Positions 5,781 to 5,999 of a stretch of 5,999 nt of DNA are shown piece after piece. Source of the DNA: an uncultured Azospirillum sp. Its GTDB lineage: Bacteria > Pseudomonadota > Alphaproteobacteria > RF32 > CAG-239. How positions within the stretch are numbered: the stretch's first letter is position 1; each line of letters begins with the position of its first letter. The stretch is from NCBI GenBank assembly GCA_902489675.1, contig CABUAP010000082.1:1-5999 (forward strand), given 5' to 3'. The position numbers and the translations under genes were made by a program. The notes under the pieces are model-generated. The model was not told the DNA's origin. It saw nothing but the letters and a program-made list of their open reading frames with translations, and searched no databases.

Positions 5781-5999
5781 AACGGAAATTGACGGGGTTT
5801 TTATTGTTGAACCCCGGGTTTTTGAAGATGCGCGCGGTTATTTTTTTGAAAGCTGGAATAAGGCTGCTTTGAAAGAGCAGGGGATAGACTATGATTTTAT
5901 TCAGGATAACCAGTCCAAATCCTGTTTCGGCACCATTCGCGGCATTCATTTTCAAAAAGGGGAGTTTGCCCAGGCCAAGCTGGTGCGGGTGTTGGAAGG
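5767..5999 (+). CDS. rfbC: dTDP-4-dehydrorhamnose 3,5-epimerase, 5' part (runs off window)
   Basis: The first 77 codons are present; a complete RmlC is about 180-190 residues, so the rest lies beyond the right edge. The enzyme epimerises C3 and C5 of dTDP-4-dehydro-6-deoxyglucose, the third step of dTDP-L-rhamnose synthesis. Family marks visible: the N-terminal GVFIVEPRVFEDARGYFFE stretch (10-28), QDNQS (46-50), and R58-G-I-H61-F-Q, where H61 matches the catalytic base. K71-L-V-R-V (71-75) follows, with the conserved active-site lysine. GAGGA at 5757-5761, inside rfbA, lies 5 nt before the ATG. The ATG is in another frame from rfbA and the genes overlap by 14 nt. A related sugar 3- or 3,5-epimerase is possible until the C-terminal part is seen; rfbB and rfbD may follow downstream. 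Confidence 0.92.
   Translation, partial: MKVSKTEIDGVFIVEPRVFEDARGYFFESWNKAALKEQGIDYDFIQDNQSKSCFGTIRGIHFQKGEFAQAKLVRVLE

Overview
This window looks like ordinary chromosomal sequence from a Gram-negative bacterium. Most genes carry clear GGAG/AGGA ribosome binding sites, the non-coding gaps are short and AT-rich, and terminators are A/T-flanked hairpins. The moderate GC, the abundant TTG leucine codons and the helical-repeat protein at 1009-1455 remind me of uncultured gut alphaproteobacteria. That placement is an impression, not a demonstration; no rRNA or phylogenetic marker is present.

Layout. 1-154 holds an AT-rich palindrome (probable terminator of an upstream gene) and the leader of a ZIP-family metal transporter (155-928, +). 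A near-consensus sigma70 promoter right after it drives a small unrecognised protein (1009-1455, +) built almost wholly of 26-residue repeats. A perfect 38-bp palindrome (1475-1512) separates it from the convergent nagB (1534-2340, -). nagB is divergent from a proline iminopeptidase-like hydrolase (2420-3340, +) across a 79-bp gap. The hydrolase converges on msrB (3337-3711, -) so tightly that the two stop codons overlap. A family 2 glycosyltransferase (3840-4721, -) with its own strong terminator is divergent from rfbA (4896-5780, +). rfbA overlaps the start of rfbC (5767 to the window edge, +).

How the genes relate. The right end is a cell-surface polysaccharide region: RfbA and RfbC are steps of dTDP-L-rhamnose synthesis, and the neighbouring GT2 enzyme may use such sugars. 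The other genes are independent single-gene units: metal uptake, amino-sugar catabolism or recycling (NagB), peptide or ester hydrolysis (Pip-like) and oxidised-methionine repair (MsrB). No mobile element, CRISPR array, tRNA or rRNA was seen. I found no convincing undescribed multi-gene system. The least explained item is the 148-residue repeat protein.
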